A stretch of DNA of 64,000 nt from NCBI GenBank assembly GCA_964463485.1, contig CAYXDO010000030.1, positions 1 through 64,000 of the forward strand, read 5' to 3'. Positions 35,894 through 46,008 of this stretch are shown piece by piece. Position 1 is the first letter of the stretch; every line of letters begins with the position of its first letter. A program made the translations under genes and the position numbers. The notes below the pieces were generated by a model. It had not been told where the DNA came from and did not search any database. It was given only the letters and a program-made list of their open reading frames with translations. This stretch comes from CAYXDO01 sp964463485 (GTDB lineage: Bacteria > Myxococcota > Kuafuiibacteriia > Kuafuiibacteriales > Kuafuiibacteriaceae).

Positions 35894-35894
<1 letters not shown>
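35058..35894 (+). CDS. TPR-repeat lipoprotein, first gene of TonB/Tol-like operon
   Basis: 278 residues. GTG 35058 gives a lipoprotein signal (REPVARTCLLFLVAAAGLVAC). The rest is TPR-like helices (AYARGRYEEAAEIYGAAA, DPELATLWLNRG, AVEALSRATELSPHAPEP). Probably periplasmic and membrane-anchored, acting as a protein-interaction scaffold. Its stop overlaps the next start (TGATG), so it is coupled to the TonB-like gene. Confidence 0.8.
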
Positions 35895-36610
<716 letters not shown>

Positions 36611-36619
36611 GAGGACTCA

Positions 36620-37306
36620 ATGGAGAATAGCTTCAGTCTCGCCGCCATGTGGGCGAGCATGGGGATCCTGGCCAAGGGTGTCGTGCTCGTGCTCCTCGGA
36701 ATGTCGGTGACTTCGATTTACGTGATGGTCGAGCGCTTCGTTTCCATCCGCCGGGCCCGAGTCGCCTCGCGCGCTTTCCTCGCGTCCGTGGCCTCGACCC
36801 TCGACCGCGGTGACCTCGCCGGCGCGGTGGGTCTCGCCGAGCGCGCCGGCGACCCCCCGGCCGCCAAGCTCGTCGCGCTCGCGCTCACCGAGCACGGTGA
36901 CGCGCGACGAGCACACCCCGCGGACTTGTTCGCGATCCTCGACTCCGTCGAGAGAGTCGTCGACCGCGTGAAGGAACGCGAGATCGCCCAACTCAGAAAG
37001 GGCCTCGGCAGCCTCGCCACGATCGCCTCCGCCGCGCCGTTCGTCGGTCTGTTCGGCACGGTCGTGGGGATCATCAACGCGTTCCAAGCCATGGCCGCCT
37101 CCGGACAAGGAGGCCTCGCCGCGGTGTCCGGAGGCATCGCCGAGGCCCTGGTGACGACCGCGTTCGGCATCGCCGTCGCGGTGCCCGCCGTGGTCGTCTA
37201 CAACCTCCTGACGAGCAGGATCGACGAGTTCGCCGTCGATCTCACCGAGGTCGGTTCGGAGCTCATAGGGTACGTCTCCAAGGCACCGAAGAGTGAGCGA
37301 GCTTGA
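36620..37306 (+). CDS. MotA/TolQ/ExbB proton channel family protein
   Basis: 228 residues with three membrane helices: one near the N-terminus (ILAKGVVLVLLGMSVTSIYV), two in the C-terminal half (IASAAPFVGLFGTVVGIINAF and VTTAFGIAVAVPAVVVYNLL), joined by a large cytoplasmic loop. The GLFGTV motif is the family's hallmark. It forms the inner-membrane proton channel with the two TolR/ExbD-type proteins that follow. It could equally be an AglR-like motor stator. Confidence 0.93.
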   Translation: MENSFSLAAMWASMGILAKGVVLVLLGMSVTSIYVMVERFVSIRRARVASRAFLASVASTLDRGDLAGAVGLAERAGDPPAAKLVALALTEHGDARRAHPADLFAILDSVERVVDRVKEREIAQLRKGLGSLATIASAAPFVGLFGTVVGIINAFQAMAASGQGGLAAVSGGIAEALVTTAFGIAVAVPAVVVYNLLTSRIDEFAVDLTEVGSELIGYVSKAPKSERA

Positions 37307-37773
37307 GCGCGGGAGAGGTCAGACGCCCCGGTCCGCGGCGACGAAGAGTCGCAAAACCTCCGCGGGGTGAGCTGCGCGGAGAAATCAACGTGACCCCGCT
37401 GGTCGACGTCGTCCTGGTTCTCCTCATCATCTTCATGGTGGTGACTCCGATGTTGAGTAGGGGCGCCAAGGTCGAGCTTCCCGAGACTCGATTTCACCAG
37501 AGTCAGAACGACACGGGAAAAGAAGTGCTCGTCAGCGTCACCGCGGACGAACGTGTCTTCGTGGAGGCCGAGGAGGTCGACGCTCCGCGACTGACCGAAG
37601 CCGTTCGCGCGGCCATCGCCGGTAGTCGAGCCACCGGAGGGGCTGGCGAAGTCCATCTCAAGGCCGACCGGAGACTCCGATATCGCACCATCAGGCCCGT
37701 CGTCGAAGCCATTCACAAGGCCGGTGCGCCCGGAGTCGCCCTCGGGACCGAGGAGCACAAAGGAGCCCGCTGA
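37303..37773 (+). CDS. ExbD/TolR family protein (first copy)
   Basis: 156 residues; TTG start overlaps the preceding stop by 4 bases. A single helix after a basic N-terminus (INVTPLVDVVLVLLIIFMVV) carries the conserved Asp that binds protons. The periplasmic domain follows. It is one of two different TolR/ExbD proteins in the set. Confidence 0.92.
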   Translation: MSAGEVRRPGPRRRRVAKPPRGELRGEINVTPLVDVVLVLLIIFMVVTPMLSRGAKVELPETRFHQSQNDTGKEVLVSVTADERVFVEAEEVDAPRLTEAVRAAIAGSRATGGAGEVHLKADRRLRYRTIRPVVEAIHKAGAPGVALGTEEHKGAR

Positions 37774-38180
37774 TGGCGATGTCGGTCGGCAGCAGCTCTG
37801 GCAAAGTCCGAGCGGAGATCAACATCACCCCGTTGGTGGACGTCGTGCTCGTCTTGCTCATCATCTTCATGGTCATGACGCCGATCTTCCTGCGGCAGCT
37901 CGACCTCGACGTGCCTGAGAAGGCCGACTCATCCACACCGCCGGAGGTCGGAGCCGACCAACTGGTGCTACGCATCGCCGCCAGCGGGACCCTCGAGCTG
38001 AATCATGAACCGGTGGAGGAGGACGCCCTGAAGCAACGGCTGGAGGCCGCCTTCGCGACGAGGCGAGAGAAGGTGCTGTTCTTCGACGCCGACGACGAGG
38101 CAGAGTACGAACGTGTCGTGCACGCGCTCGATATGGCCCGCGGAGCGGGGGCCAAAGTGTTGGGCTTCGTGACTCGGTGA
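37773..38180 (+). CDS. ExbD/TolR family protein (second copy)
   Basis: 135 residues; ATG overlaps the preceding stop by one base. The helix ITPLVDVVLVLLIIFMVMTP has the same proton-binding Asp as its neighbour, and the C-terminal half shows the TolR-type periplasmic fold (ALDMARGAGAKVLGFVTR). One TolQ plus two TolR copies matches the arrangement of the AglR-AglQ-AglS gliding motor of Myxococcus as well as some Exb systems. Confidence 0.92.
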   Translation: MAMSVGSSSGKVRAEINITPLVDVVLVLLIIFMVMTPIFLRQLDLDVPEKADSSTPPEVGADQLVLRIAASGTLELNHEPVEEDALKQRLEAAFATRREKVLFFDADDEAEYERVVHALDMARGAGAKVLGFVTR

Positions 38181-38262
38181 GATCAGCCGGCGAGATTGCT
38201 TCCCGAAATAGCTGGGTGACCGCCCGCCGGCCCGTCGGCCTTCGGCCCGTCGGCGCCTGCGC

Positions 38263-38291
38263 TTGGTTGCCTTCTCCCGACCTGATAGGCT
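38263..38291 (+). promoter_or_regulatory. promoter-like elements, leaderless type
   Basis: TTGGTT (38263-38268) and TAGGCT (38286-38291) are 17 bases apart, with GTG 38298 six bases after the -10 hexamer. The TAGGCTC(C/G)GC(C/G)C-GTG arrangement is almost the same as before the Hpt gene. Confidence 0.5.
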
Positions 38292-38297
38292 CCGCCC

Positions 38298-39788
38298 GTG
38301 GCGACGCGAGACCCCACCCAGGAGCGCATCGAATCCATCGCTCGGCTTCGGCGCCTTGGGATCGAGGCAAACTTCGTCGGTGATGGCTCCGTTCGGGGCT
38401 CTCTCGACCTCGGCGGACGGTCTCTTGCGCGCCCAGAGGGAGTCAGGGTCGGCAGTCGGCATGACTTCGCCCTGCACGGAGACTCTCACTTTCATTTCCT
38501 GCCGCCGTCGCCTCTGCGACTGCTCGGGCTCGTCAAGTTCGTCGGCGCCCGCAACGGCGAGCATCTCCTGAAATTCGTGGAGGCGAGCTGGAACTCGTTT
38601 GCCGCTCGAACGACTCAAGCCCTCGCCAGGGCTCGCTCGTATTTTTCCGACGCCACCTTCGATGCCGAGAGTTGGCAGATCGTCGCTCGCCTGAAGTCAC
38701 CCAGGCTGGGGGAGCTTGAGCTCGTCTATTACGAGGACGCCGCGCGACCGAAGGTCGCAGTGAGGCGCGCTGGAGGGAAGGTCGTCGAGCCCGCGATCCT
38801 GGTGTCCTTGCCGACCGACCCGCCTTCCGTCGCGGAAGCGCTGCGGCTGATCTTTCAAGCCACCAAATCGCTCGAAGCCTCGAAGGCGGCGAGCGGAGGT
38901 CGTGAGTCTTCCCGAAGTCACTTCTCCGCGGTATTTTCAGTGCCGACCGATCTCGAGGAGAGCCTCCCGGAAGACGAGCGAATTCCGCAGGACGCCTTGT
39001 CGGGCTCGTTCGTGATTGGCCCCGACGGGTTTTTGGAGAACGACGCAGAGCCCGAGCCCAGAGTCATAGACTCGCCCCTGCCCGATCCATCCGAACCCAA
39101 AATTCCGCCGCGCGCCGAGTCGGCGACCACCGGCGTCTTTCCTCGGTCGCCTTTCTTCGACGACGACCAGACCGACGCCCCCATGCCCGTCACCGTCTCG
39201 AACGCGTGGCTCCCGCTGCCGTCCGCGAGCCGTGTGGTTTTGCAGGCCGGCTTTCATCGCGTCGAGGCGCGCGTGACCCACGCAAACCGCTTTGGCTTGT
39301 ATGGTCAGTGGCTCGGGCGGCGACCCCAGGACGGTCAGATCGCACGCCTCGTCGGGCAGAGTGCATTCAGTCCCATCGTGAAAGTGGCTCCCCCTACGCC
39401 GATCGGCGACGCAACTCTCAAATACCACCCCGATCCTGCCTTCGCAGAATCTCAAGACGCAAAGGGTGTGCTGATCGCCATGAGGCCGGGCACGGCCCGA
39501 GACCGCGCGCTCGTGGCGGCGCTCGATCGCGGTGCGCTCGTGCTTCCTACCCCGACCGTGATCGCGTTGTGCGCGAGCGCCGCGATGATCCACGTGAGGC
39601 TGTTCGTGCTCGACCCGCGCCTGCCGGAGCTCGCGCGGTGGCCCGAGCTCGGAGACGTGCTGAGTTTGGACGAACGGGGTCGGGCGCTCGTCGTGAGTGA
39701 GTCCGGAATGGCTACTCTCCCCCCGTGGGCTCGGTGGGTGCACCCGAGGTCGATTGGAGAGGCCATCGCCGAGGAGCTGAAGGAGTAG
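38298..39788 (+). CDS. hypothetical cytoplasmic protein
   Basis: 496 residues with no recognised domain. The N-terminal 200 residues are mixed alpha/beta (HDFALHGDSHFHFLPPSP); an acidic, Pro-rich linker covers about 210-300; the C-terminal 190 residues form another globular part (FGLYGQWLGRRPQDGQIARL, VLSLDERGRALVVSESGMA). No signal peptide or membrane helix is present. GTG 38298 follows a TAGGCT box by 6 bases. Confidence 0.65.
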   Translation: MATRDPTQERIESIARLRRLGIEANFVGDGSVRGSLDLGGRSLARPEGVRVGSRHDFALHGDSHFHFLPPSPLRLLGLVKFVGARNGEHLLKFVEASWNSFAARTTQALARARSYFSDATFDAESWQIVARLKSPRLGELELVYYEDAARPKVAVRRAGGKVVEPAILVSLPTDPPSVAEALRLIFQATKSLEASKAASGGRESSRSHFSAVFSVPTDLEESLPEDERIPQDALSGSFVIGPDGFLENDAEPEPRVIDSPLPDPSEPKIPPRAESATTGVFPRSPFFDDDQTDAPMPVTVSNAWLPLPSASRVVLQAGFHRVEARVTHANRFGLYGQWLGRRPQDGQIARLVGQSAFSPIVKVAPPTPIGDATLKYHPDPAFAESQDAKGVLIAMRPGTARDRALVAALDRGALVLPTPTVIALCASAAMIHVRLFVLDPRLPELARWPELGDVLSLDERGRALVVSESGMATLPPWARWVHPRSIGEAIAEELKE

Positions 39789-39954
39789 AGTCTGATCGGC
39801 ACCTCCAGATGTCGCTGAACGCCGAGCCTCGGCGAGTGAAGCAAGCGTACGAGCGACCCAAGCGGGGACTAGCGGGGACTAGAAGCGAAACGACAGATTC
39901 TCAGGTTCAGACCGCCAACCAGTCCTCGGACCGCCGATCGACGACGAGCTTGCC

Positions 39955-41736
39955 TTGATCTTTCGAACGCTAGCCCCGATTCTGTCGTGCGTGCACGCCA
40001 ACGCGCCTCCGAATGCCGCGGAACGCACACCATTGTCGGGCCTCGCCGCCTGTCGCGCCCTCGTTCGATTAGGCGTCGCCGCGACGACCTTGGGAGCCTT
40101 CGCGGCGTGCTCGCGGAGTGAATTCGTACATCGCTCCTTGAGTGTGGGCGACGGGCTCGGTTTCTTCATCATGACGGATCGGAGCGGCTCTCATGGAGCG
40201 GCTCGCGGCCCGGTCGTCATCGAAAATGGAGTCACGACGAGCGGCCAGGATCAGATTCCCGACGAAGAGCTCGACTCGAGCGCAACTCAGCTCCACTTCT
40301 CCTGGCTAGAGAAGTCGGTCGTCAGCGAGGCGCTGGCCGCCTCGGGCCATGGCCTCGACGAGGCTCGCCTCTCCGAGGCGAAAACGGACTTCGACCGGTC
40401 CGCTTCGTGTACCGACCCGACGCGGGTCGGGGGCGTCAATCGCTTGAGGCTCTCCATGCTGCCGGGCGCCAAGTGGCAGACGGCGCAGCTGCCCACCGGT
40501 GAGTTCGAGGAGGGTGCGGCCCCGGGCTTCGAAGCTCAGATGGCGCTGGAGCTCCCCATTCTCCGGGACCCTTGCTCCCTGCCCGGAGTGACCCTGCGCC
40601 CGTTTGCGGGGGATGGCTTCTTGTTTCCGCGCGTCTCCGACCTCCCGCTCCCTGAAAACTGGCAAGGGACCATCGATGCTGGGCTCAAGCTCCGCCAGGT
40701 CATCCGCCTGAGCGCCGATGAAGTGCTGACCTACGCTGGATCCGCGGTCTATCTCGTGTCGCGGGATGCTTCGAAAACCGCGACGGTGACGCCCCTGTTC
40801 TTGCGCAGGGAGGGTGGCGTCGTACTCATCGCCGACGCGGCGATCGATCGCCGCGGATCCACTGCGAAGCTCGCGCTCGTAGGTCAGTTGATGGAGTCGA
40901 GTCAGACGCTGTTGTTCCAGGTGTTGATTTCGAATGGGAGCTTGTCACAGGTTCGCACCTCTTCACTCGGCGCGGGCGAGATGCCCGCCGTGACTTTCTT
41001 GGACGACGAAACCTATCTGATCGCGGGAACCGAAGGAGAGAATATCTCCGAGTCTTCGACTGGGATCGTGTTTCGGGGCCGCTGGGGAGAGGAGCCGGAC
41101 GTGGCCTTTCGAGTCACCAGGGCGCACATCTCAGCGCTCGCGCTCACCGAAAATCGCGAGTACCCCCTGGTGCTCGGAACCGAGGGGTCGCTGGGGCAAA
41201 TCATCTTGGCGTCTCTCGACGGAAGCCAAATCCAGAGATTCGAGCTCGGGGACCGGGCGGAGAAGATTCACTACCGCCGATTTGCTCCGCTCGGCGGGGA
41301 CATGTTGGGCGTCGGTGCGTTTGGCGCCCACGTCCTCGTTCGGGGCTCGACCGCCGAGGCCGTCGAGCTCGTGCTCCCGCCCGAGTGGTCGAGCTGCCCC
41401 TCTGGGCCTCCGAGCACCTGCGGCGTTCCCAAGAGTCGAAGGGACGCGACGGCGATCTCCGGCGCCGACGACCGAGCCTTCTTTCTCCATGCGGAGTGCG
41501 TGGATGGAATTCACACCGTCAACTCGGATTTCTGTCTGAGTCTCGTGCCTTTTGCGGAGGGCTTCGCGATCAGGGATGCGGCCCGGCGAGCGCACTGCGA
41601 GGCCGAACGCGGCGACGTTCAGGTCGAAGAGCTGGACTTCGCGGCGGGGTTGGGACGCGTCGGAGACGTACTCACCGTGGGGGGGGAGTGCGGAATGCTG
41701 TTCGAGGCCTGCCTCGATCCCTCCAAGTGCGAGTGA
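39955..41736 (+). CDS. lipoprotein, propeller-like surface protein of unknown function
   Basis: 593 residues at most. The lipoprotein signal lies inside the frame (LGVAATTLGAFAAC), so the start may be TTG 40033 or GTG 39991 rather than TTG 39955. The mature part is a series of beta-rich repeats (for example EVLTYAGSAVYLVSRDASK, TAKLALVGQLMESSQ, GEMPAVTFLDDETYLIAG) with a few Cys pairs near the end, which suggests a beta-propeller. Its neighbour at 41864-43438 has similar length and style, and so has the lipoprotein of the kinase operon. Confidence 0.7.
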   Translation: MIFRTLAPILSCVHANAPPNAAERTPLSGLAACRALVRLGVAATTLGAFAACSRSEFVHRSLSVGDGLGFFIMTDRSGSHGAARGPVVIENGVTTSGQDQIPDEELDSSATQLHFSWLEKSVVSEALAASGHGLDEARLSEAKTDFDRSASCTDPTRVGGVNRLRLSMLPGAKWQTAQLPTGEFEEGAAPGFEAQMALELPILRDPCSLPGVTLRPFAGDGFLFPRVSDLPLPENWQGTIDAGLKLRQVIRLSADEVLTYAGSAVYLVSRDASKTATVTPLFLRREGGVVLIADAAIDRRGSTAKLALVGQLMESSQTLLFQVLISNGSLSQVRTSSLGAGEMPAVTFLDDETYLIAGTEGENISESSTGIVFRGRWGEEPDVAFRVTRAHISALALTENREYPLVLGTEGSLGQIILASLDGSQIQRFELGDRAEKIHYRRFAPLGGDMLGVGAFGAHVLVRGSTAEAVELVLPPEWSSCPSGPPSTCGVPKSRRDATAISGADDRAFFLHAECVDGIHTVNSDFCLSLVPFAEGFAIRDAARRAHCEAERGDVQVEELDFAAGLGRVGDVLTVGGECGMLFEACLDPSKCE

Positions 41737-41785
41737 CCCCTCTGACCGTCATCGAAGGCCTGCGCTGGAGCGCCCCTTCAAAATC

Positions 41786-41845
41786 GGGCGAAGCGGAGCC
41801 GGGCGAAGCGGAGCCGGGCCAAGCGGAGCCGGGCGAAGCGGAGCC
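41786..41845. repeat. four tandem 15-bp units
   Basis: Four exact or near-exact copies of GGGCGAAGCGGAGCC (one has GGGCC at the start) lie between the two propeller-like lipoprotein genes, 18 bases before ATG 41864. Copy-number change here could affect expression of the downstream gene. Confidence 0.85.
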
Positions 41846-41863
41846 GCTCGAGCTCGGTGCACG

Positions 41864-43438
41864 ATGAAGGGGGCACCTCGTGCCCAACGAGCGAGGGCGG
41901 GCCTCGGTTCTGTGGTTTCGGTGCGAGACGCGAATTTGCGGAGTACCACCGGAGGACGGGAGCCTTCCGGACGATTGCCACGGCGCAGTCCGATCGCCCA
42001 TGTTCACGACGTGTGGCGCCTTCTGGTTGTCCTGGCCGCCTGCGGAAGTCCCGCTCGCGTCAACGTCGAAGTCAACGGGGACGTCGCCTTCACCGTCACC
42101 CGCCACGATGAGTTGCTCTCGGTGGCAGGGCCAGTCGCCGACTTTCCGGCGCGCACTGAGCTGGACCACGCGCCGGACGAGCTCTTTGTCGTCGCTCTCA
42201 CCCACGCCCAACTCGCTGAGTCCTTCCCGGGCTTCTTGGGAGCGGTCGCGCTCGACGTCGGGCCGCCACCAGACTCACCCGAATCCAAGAGTGACGGCAC
42301 ACGGATTCGAGTCCGCGGACCCCTGCATCCAGATGCCGAGATCCTCCGCGTTGACCCGCTCGACCCTCCTGTCGCTGCCCCGGAGCTTCGAATGGAGCTC
42401 ACACTCTCGGCGGAGATCGATCCCGAGTTTTGCCGCCCAAACCTCAAGCTACCCGTCCGGTTTGGCCCGAACCTATCGTCTCCGTTCGGGCGGCCGGCGC
42501 TCGCGGTGCCGGGCCTCGCGATCGTGACCGGGCCAGACCGGATCGACGTAGTCTCGGAGGGACCAACTCAGCTCTCCGTGGGCCCACCCGAACCGGCGAT
42601 CGTGTTCTTCGACTCCGTGCTGGATCGGTCTCTCGGCGTGATCTTCGCGGTTGGTTGTCGTCGACACCTGAGCGATCCGCACGACTGCGCGCCAGAGCGG
42701 CCCGGATATCTCTTTCGAATCCCTCTCGCGGGCGATCAGCTCGGGCCAGTGGAGACTGCGACAATGACTACCAATGGGCTCGAGCGGATCGCGCTGGGAC
42801 CCGACGGACACACCCTGTTGCTCGCTGGAATCGGCAGCTCCACCTACTTGTTCGACACTCGATCCGAAGAGCTCGTCCCGCTACCGGCGCTGCCGATTGG
42901 GGACGTCGATCAAGTGTTGGAGGTCGAGGCGACGCCGAGCTTGGAGGTCCCTTTCGTCGCGACCTCGAGAAACTACGCGTTGTTCTTTTCGGAAACGAAG
43001 CGAGAGTTCACCGCCTATACCCTAGGACTCTCGAACCTGAGGGCCTACGGCCTGGCGGTGATTTCGCGGACCGACCGAAGTATCGAGGTTTGGTTCGCTG
43101 GAACCAGCGGCTACATGGCACGCTCAGTCGATTTCGGAGCTCCGGCGACGGTGACTCCCAGCTATCCGCCAAGGCTCGCGCCCTGCCTCACCGCCGACGG
43201 CAAGAACAGCCTGGCGGATATCGTCGGTCTCGTTGCAGGAGATGGATACGTGTTCCCTCTGCTCGAGCGATGCTCCGCCCTCGTAGCCGTACGAGCTCAG
43301 GACCTGTGCGCGGCGATCTTCGAGACGGGCGAGCGGGCCCGCTTCGAAGCGGCCGAGTACTACGAGGCGGGTGTGTGGTCAGCTACCGATGGCCTCTACG
43401 TCAAGGCGAACGAGCTGGAGGTGCTGCGTCCGCGCTGA
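41864..43438 (+). CDS. lipoprotein, propeller-like surface protein of unknown function
   Basis: About 525 residues from ATG 41864. The lipoprotein signal (VWRLLVVLAACGS) starts only near 42011, so GTG 42011 or an intermediate GTG may be the real start; the sequence does not decide. The mature part is beta-rich with propeller-like blades (ERIALGPDGHTLLLAGIG, SIEVWFAGTSGYMARSV) and late Cys residues (PRLAPCLTADGKNS, LLERCSALV). Its end is close to the convergent leuS gene. Confidence 0.7.
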   Translation: MKGAPRAQRARAGLGSVVSVRDANLRSTTGGREPSGRLPRRSPIAHVHDVWRLLVVLAACGSPARVNVEVNGDVAFTVTRHDELLSVAGPVADFPARTELDHAPDELFVVALTHAQLAESFPGFLGAVALDVGPPPDSPESKSDGTRIRVRGPLHPDAEILRVDPLDPPVAAPELRMELTLSAEIDPEFCRPNLKLPVRFGPNLSSPFGRPALAVPGLAIVTGPDRIDVVSEGPTQLSVGPPEPAIVFFDSVLDRSLGVIFAVGCRRHLSDPHDCAPERPGYLFRIPLAGDQLGPVETATMTTNGLERIALGPDGHTLLLAGIGSSTYLFDTRSEELVPLPALPIGDVDQVLEVEATPSLEVPFVATSRNYALFFSETKREFTAYTLGLSNLRAYGLAVISRTDRSIEVWFAGTSGYMARSVDFGAPATVTPSYPPRLAPCLTADGKNSLADIVGLVAGDGYVFPLLERCSALVAVRAQDLCAAIFETGERARFEAAEYYEAGVWSATDGLYVKANELEVLRPR

Positions 43439-43477
43439 ACCCGAATTGGGATGGAAGTCGGTCCGCCACCAGGCGTG

Positions 43478-46000
43478 TCACCGAACGATGAAGTTCAAAA
43501 TCCGCCCCGCTTTGTACACGACGCGCGTGATCTCCTTGCCTGCGAGATAGCGAGCGACGTCCGGGTTGGCCTTCGCTTCGGCCACCGCGGTGGCCTCGTC
43601 CGCGGTCTTACTCACTTCGATCTCTCCTCTGGTCTTGCCCAGAATCTGCACGCCCATCCGAACGGTGTCCTCCTCGGACCACTTCGGGTCATGAGTTGGC
43701 CATGGAACGAAGCTGATTCCGCCCGACTTGCCGAGACCCTTGGACCACACCTCTTCGGCGAAGTGTGGCGCGAACGGCGCCACCAACTGCGCGAGCGGCT
43801 CGAGCGCCACTCGGGAGGTGGTCCCGAGCTGCAACAAGTCTCGCGTGGCCACGTGCAGCGCCGAGATCGCCGTGTTCAGATCGAGCGACTCGATGTCGTG
43901 GGCCACCTTCTTGATGGCTTTGTGAATCACCCGAAGCTCGGCCTCGGTGGGTGCGACATCGGTGACTCGACTCTGGTCGTTCTCGTCGAAGTAGAGCCGC
44001 CACGTCCGCCTGAGCCAACTGAACTGACCTTCGAGACCCTGAGTCTGCCAAGGCTTGTCGGCGTCCAGCGGACCCATGAAACAGATGTACACCCGCATCG
44101 CATCGGTGCCAAAGCGAGCGATGACGTCGTCTGGGTTGACCACGTTCCCTTTGCGCTTGGACATCTTCTCGACGTGTACGGTCAGCGGCGCGTCGGTTCC
44201 CTTTCGGTAGGACTGACCTTCCCGCTCCTCCACGTCCTCCTGCGGCACGATGCGACCCTGTGCGTCATAATAGGTGAACCCGAGGATCATGCCCTGGTGG
44301 CGCAGCTTCGCGAAGGGTTCGTCATCTCGCACCAAACCTCGGTCGAACAGCGCCTTCTGCCACATCCGTGAGTACAAGAGGTGCCCCACCGAGTGCTCGG
44401 GCCCCCCGACGTAGAGGTCGACCGGCATCCAATAGTCCGTCTTCTCACGAGCAGCGAGCTCGTTGGGGTTCTGAGGGTCGCAATACCTCAAAAAATACCA
44501 GCTCGACCCCGCGGACCCCGGCATCGTGTCGGTCTCGCGGAAGAGCTTTCTGCCGGTCTTCGGATCCGATACTTCGACCCACTCTTTGACCGCGGCCAGC
44601 GGCGACTCCCCCGTGCCCAGCGGCTCGTACCGAGCCACACGAGGCAACTCGACCGGGAGCTCGTCCGGACCGAGGGCTCGCACGACCTCCCCGGACTCCG
44701 CCTTCAAGACCGGGATCGGCTCACCCCAGTAGCGCTGGCGCGCGAAGACCCAATCGCGCATCTTGAAGGTGACCTCGGCGCGGCCCAGCCCATTGGCCTC
44801 GAGCCACGCGCAGACTTTGGCTACCGCGTGGCCCTCTGCCGTGGGCGTCCCGTCGAACTGACCCGAGTTGACCATCTGACCCTCGCCTTCGTGTACGGCG
44901 GCCAAAGCTTCGTCGCCCCCCGAGATCACACGCACGATGGGCAAACTCATCGCTTTGGCGAACTCGAAGTCGCGCGAGTCGTGAGCAGGAACCGCCATGA
45001 TTGCGCCGGTGCCGTACCCCCAAATCACGTAGTCCGCGATCCAGATCGGAATGGGTTTGCTCGTCGCCGGGTTGATCGCGAAGGCGCCCGTCGCTACTCC
45101 GGTCTTCTCCTTGAATTGCTGACGGTCGAGATCACTCTTGCTGCGAGCTTTGTCTACGTAGGCGGATACGTCCGCTCGCCGGGCGGCCGAAGTGATGACC
45201 TCGACCAGCGGGTGCTCCGGCGCCAACACCATGTACGTCGCGCCCCACAGCGTGTCCGGCCGAGTCGTGAAGACTTCGATGGACTCAGGCCGATCTTGAA
45301 CGGGAAAAGCGATCCGGGCCCCCGTGGAGCGACCGATCCACTCGCGCTGCCGGATCTTGGTGGGTTCGGGCCAGTCGATTCGTTCGAGCCCTTCGAGGAG
45401 CCGATCGGCGAACGAAGTAATGCGGAGCATCCACTGCCGCATGGACTTTCGGATCACAGGGTGTCCGCCGCGCTCCGACTTTCCGTTGATGACTTCGTCG
45501 TTCGCGAGGACGGTGCCGAGCGCCGGGCACCAATTCACCATCATGTCGCCCTGGTACGCGAGCCCCACTTCATGGAGCATCGAAAAGATCGCTTGAGTCC
45601 ATTTGTAATACGAAGGATCGCAGGTGGAGACTTCGCGAGTCCAGTCGTACGAGAACCCGAGCCGCTTGAGTTGTCGCCTGAAGGTCGTGATGGCCTCGGC
45701 GGTCGAGTCCTGCGGCGGCACTCCTTCTTCGATGGCGCGTTGCTCCGCGGGCAACCCGAATGAGTCGAAACCCATCGGGTGCAGGACGCTGTACCCTTGG
45801 GCGCGTCTGAGGCGACTCACGACGTCCGAAGCGGTGTACCCAGCGGGATGGCCCACGTGAAGCCCCTTGCCGCTCGGGTAAGGGAACATGTCGAGGGCGT
45901 AGAACTTCTTCTTGGATGGATCCTCTTTGGCGAGGAAGGTCCCGTTCTCGTCCCACCAAGTTTGCCAGAAGGGTTCGATTCTCTGCGGCTCGTAGGCCAT
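43478..46000 (-). CDS. leuS: leucine--tRNA ligase
   Basis: 840 residues, the typical bacterial length. LeuRS charges tRNA-Leu. The HIGH motif appears as HVGHPAGY, the zinc-type and editing (CP1) regions are present (TTRPDTLWGATYMVLAPEHP, YGTGAIMAVPAHDSRDFEFA), and KMSKRKGN is the KMSKS loop. The anticodon-binding and C-terminal domains follow. The ATG lies 8 bases after the purA stop, so it is in an operon with purA. Confidence 0.97.
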   Translation of the reverse strand: MAYEPQRIEPFWQTWWDENGTFLAKEDPSKKKFYALDMFPYPSGKGLHVGHPAGYTASDVVSRLRRAQGYSVLHPMGFDSFGLPAEQRAIEEGVPPQDSTAEAITTFRRQLKRLGFSYDWTREVSTCDPSYYKWTQAIFSMLHEVGLAYQGDMMVNWCPALGTVLANDEVINGKSERGGHPVIRKSMRQWMLRITSFADRLLEGLERIDWPEPTKIRQREWIGRSTGARIAFPVQDRPESIEVFTTRPDTLWGATYMVLAPEHPLVEVITSAARRADVSAYVDKARSKSDLDRQQFKEKTGVATGAFAINPATSKPIPIWIADYVIWGYGTGAIMAVPAHDSRDFEFAKAMSLPIVRVISGGDEALAAVHEGEGQMVNSGQFDGTPTAEGHAVAKVCAWLEANGLGRAEVTFKMRDWVFARQRYWGEPIPVLKAESGEVVRALGPDELPVELPRVARYEPLGTGESPLAAVKEWVEVSDPKTGRKLFRETDTMPGSAGSSWYFLRYCDPQNPNELAAREKTDYWMPVDLYVGGPEHSVGHLLYSRMWQKALFDRGLVRDDEPFAKLRHQGMILGFTYYDAQGRIVPQEDVEEREGQSYRKGTDAPLTVHVEKMSKRKGNVVNPDDVIARFGTDAMRVYICFMGPLDADKPWQTQGLEGQFSWLRRTWRLYFDENDQSRVTDVAPTEAELRVIHKAIKKVAHDIESLDLNTAISALHVATRDLLQLGTTSRVALEPLAQLVAPFAPHFAEEVWSKGLGKSGGISFVPWPTHDPKWSEEDTVRMGVQILGKTRGEIEVSKTADEATAVAEAKANPDVARYLAGKEITRVVYKAGRILNFIVR

Positions 46001-46008
46001 GCGAGGTT

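Noticed and set aside
38220..38256. CGGCCCGTCGG direct repeats as an operator
   Set aside because: Two GC-rich copies only, which is expected by chance in such sequence.
44381..45763. 460-residue plus-strand ORF
   Set aside because: Antisense of leuS.
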